A stretch of DNA of 10,156 bases from Nitrososphaerota archaeon (GTDB taxonomy: Archaea; Thermoproteota; Bathyarchaeia; Bathyarchaeales; Bathycorpusculaceae), in NCBI GenBank assembly GCA_031283385.1, contig JAITBW010000069.1:1-10156 (forward strand). The letters run 5' to 3'. Shown here one piece after another: positions 6,072-10,156 of this stretch (position 1 is its first letter; the number at the start of each line of letters is the position of its first letter). The translations under genes were made by a program, and so were the position numbers. Below the pieces are notes generated by a model. That model did no database searches. It had not been told where the DNA came from and was given only the letters and a program-made list of their open reading frames with translations.

Positions 6072-6733
6072 ATTTGTTTAGCCTTTATAAAGACGAGTTG
6101 AGAGGTTTTTCTAAGTCTAAAATTATGGCTTTCTTATGGATTGGTTTGCCTGTTTTAGTACTTGTATTTCATTTTATGGAAAACGTGAGTACTGATCAGT
6201 CGGTTCCTTTTACGTTGCTCTCTGCAATACTAGTTTCTAGTATTGGAGGGACGCTTTCAGCTGTTATGCTCTCGGTTTCTATAATTAATGAAAAAAGTAG
6301 GCATGTGTACGAGTTATTTTTGATTAGGCCCGTCAAAAGATATGAAATTATACTGGCAAAGTTCCTCGCGGTTTACTCATGTGTGACGGTGGCTTCGCTT
6401 ATAGCTGTGTCTTTTGGTATAGTTTCTGATTGGGTTACAACAGGTGCAATTTCTCATGCTGTGCTTAGTAATGCAGGGGAGTCTTTGGCGATAAGTCTGT
6501 CTTTGATTGCAGTCTCCTGTTCTGCGGGTGTGCTTATAGGTCTTGTTGCGCCGTCAATTCTTGTGGGGGCAATTCTGGTTATTTATGGCGGAAATAATCT
6601 AACAGTAATTCCATTGATTCCAAACATACTTGAAGTGACAAACGCAGCTGCTTTTACAATTGGTATATCCTGCATAGTAACAATAATGATGCTTATAGTG
6701 GCCGTTATGACGTTTAACAGAAAACAATTCTGA
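6068..6733 (+). CDS. ABC-2 type transporter permease, module 2
   Basis: Membrane subunit of the second transporter, 221 residues. Hydrophobic segments lie at about 18-37, 49-73, 98-121, 138-158, 163-182 and 194-214, a six-helix ABC-2 layout. The cytoplasmic INEKSRHVYELFLIRPVKRYEIILAK (73-98) is the family's hallmark stretch after helix 2, with EKSRHVYE and RPVKR, and probably docks on the ATPase. The ATG overlaps the ATPase stop, and AGGAG at 6053-6057 sits 10 nt before it. Together the two genes encode a half-transporter pair that probably dimerises. Substrate and direction are unknown, though ABC-2 systems usually export. Gene order (ATPase then permease) is the reverse of module 1, so the two modules are not a simple tandem duplication. 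Confidence 0.87.
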   Translation: MNLFSLYKDELRGFSKSKIMAFLWIGLPVLVLVFHFMENVSTDQSVPFTLLSAILVSSIGGTLSAVMLSVSIINEKSRHVYELFLIRPVKRYEIILAKFLAVYSCVTVASLIAVSFGIVSDWVTTGAISHAVLSNAGESLAISLSLIAVSCSAGVLIGLVAPSILVGAILVIYGGNNLTVIPLIPNILEVTNAAAFTIGISCIVTIMMLIVAVMTFNRKQF

Positions 6734-6762
6734 TGCATAGCAACACTTACCTTCTATTACTA

Positions 6763-6784
6763 TTTTTTAAAATTTTTAAAAAAA
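6763..6784. terminator. Bidirectional T-tract terminator
   Basis: T6 (6763-6768) and T5 (6773-6777) follow the permease gene on the plus strand, and A7 (6778-6784) gives a T7 run on the minus strand downstream of the tRNA. Archaeal RNA polymerase ends at such runs without needing a hairpin, so this site could stop both converging units. Confidence 0.6.
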
Positions 6785-6820
6785 GCGCATAGAGGCTATA
6801 TGATTTTTTTAGAATGTTGG

Positions 6821-6894
6821 AGCCCCGAGTGGGCCTTGATCCCACGGCCTGCTGCTTACAAGGCAGCCGCTCTACCGGGCTGAGCTATCGAGGC
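6821..6894 (-). tRNA. tRNA-Thr, anticodon UGU (reads ACA)
   Basis: A 74-nt minus-strand cloverleaf: acceptor GCCTCGA/TCGGGGC with one U4-G69 wobble, U8-A9, D-stem GCTC/GAGC, D-loop AGCCCGGTA with G18-G19 present, anticodon stem GCTGC/GCAGC with loop CTTGTAA (anticodon UGU), variable AGGCC, T-stem GTGGG/CCCAC, T-loop ATCAAGG and U73. The next three bases are CCA, so the 3' end is encoded or matches by chance. As in the CGU copy, position 54 is A rather than U. A 7-bp hairpin, TGCAAAA-CAC-TTTTGCA (6897-6913), sits just upstream of the 5' end and may lie in the leader or be chance. Confidence 0.95.
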
Positions 6895-7130
6895 ATTGCA
6901 AAACACTTTTGCATTCTCACATAAAAACCTACCCACATAAATGTTGCTACTGATAGTTGCTGTTTTTCTAAAACTTTTAATGTGTTATAGTTTTAGGTGT
7001 TTTTGTAATTTATGTATAACCTTTTGTTTTTTTTGAGGTGTTTTTTCTTTGTATGTGGTGTTACATAGTGTTTAGTGTTGTGCTTGTGTTTTTGTTGTCT
7101 TAATTTTTTTTGTCAAGAAACACTGTTATC

Positions 7131-7151
7131 TGAAACGATATCCTTATATTG
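7131..7151 (+). promoter_or_regulatory. Possible 23S rRNA promoter
   Basis: TGAAACGATATCC followed by CTTATATTG (7143-7151) is a BRE/TATA-like site downstream of a long T-rich stretch (about 7020-7115). The predicted start near 7170 would give a leader of about 250 nt before the 23S rRNA. A TATA-like AT-rich run near 7327-7360 could be a second promoter. No sequence match to a known rRNA promoter was tested. Confidence 0.4.
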
Positions 7152-7169
7152 CTGATAGCCGCTTCTAAT

Positions 7170-7419
7170 GCAATTCAGCAATTATGGGTTAACCATTTTG
7201 CTGATTAAGGATGCAACTCCCGTTTAATACATGTGGAGTGAAGGGTGTGACAAGAGCCCACATATGTCGAACATGTGCACGCTCACGATGACACCATGCA
7301 TAGGCCAACAATACGACGCGCAACACAATATAGTAAAATTAGAAAAATAGTAGTATAGTATACGTATGTGGAGAAAACAATAGGTTTTCACCAAACGCCA
7401 AACAAACACTACCATTGGC
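7170..7419 (+). other. 23S rRNA 5' leader with hairpins
   Basis: A stretch of about 250 nt without a gene, likely the external transcribed leader. Hairpins visible: CAGCAA-TT-ATGG with CCAT-TT-TTGCTG (7176-7203, tandem T-T mismatches); CATATGT-CGA-ACATGTG (7261-7277), which competes with ATGTGG/CCACAT (7231-7236 with 7258-7263); and GAAAAC/GTTTTC (7373-7378 with 7384-7389). The bulge-helix-bulge that matures archaeal 23S rRNA would need the 3' flank, which is outside the window. No tRNA, 5S or 16S gene is recognisable in it. Confidence 0.5.

Positions 7420-10156
<2,737 letters not shown>

Noticed and set aside
534..6894. The whole tRNA-to-tRNA interval as an integrated mobile element
   Set aside because: Both tRNA genes look complete, no integrase is present and the interval includes core genes thiL and trmY; only the swapped acceptor arms hint at recombination.

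Overview
The window comes from an AT-rich archaeon. The evidence is an archaeal-type 23S rRNA, a TrmY-type tRNA pseudouridine-54 methyltransferase, an archaeal-style ThiL, tRNA-Thr genes with U73, BRE/TATA-like promoters and T-tract terminators. Gene style and content resemble uncultured Thermoproteota such as Bathyarchaeia. That placement is an impression from the proteins and rRNA, not a computed phylogeny.

Layout: 1-530 holds no recognisable gene. A tRNA-Thr(CGU) gene lies on the minus strand at 534-607. It is divergent from thiL (plus), whose 3' end overlaps the 3' end of trmY (minus) by 17 nt. A small winged-helix protein gene diverges from trmY. After a gene-free stretch of about 300 nt with interleaved inverted repeats and a G9 tract come two ABC-2 type transporter modules. 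The first is permease then ATPase (2954-4564) and the second is ATPase then permease (5115-6733). A small membrane-anchored zinc-ribbon protein gene lies between them on the minus strand. A second tRNA-Thr(UGU) gene (minus, 6821-6894) follows. The last part is a promoter/leader region of about 500 nt and then a 23S rRNA gene that runs off the right edge about 60 nt before the sarcin-ricin loop. No 16S rRNA lies upstream of it, so the 16S and 23S genes appear unlinked here.

Functions: thiL completes thiamine diphosphate synthesis. trmY modifies the tRNA T-loop. The two ABC modules each encode one nucleotide-binding subunit and one six-helix permease, with unknown substrates. The most unusual signals are in the tRNA pair. 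Their acceptor stems are imperfect individually but would pair perfectly if the 3' arms were exchanged, all eight differences between them are transitions, the CGU copy lacks G18, and both carry A54, the position that TrmY would normally help modify. I found no clear defence system, CRISPR array, transposase or integrase, and no convincing wholly new multi-gene system.
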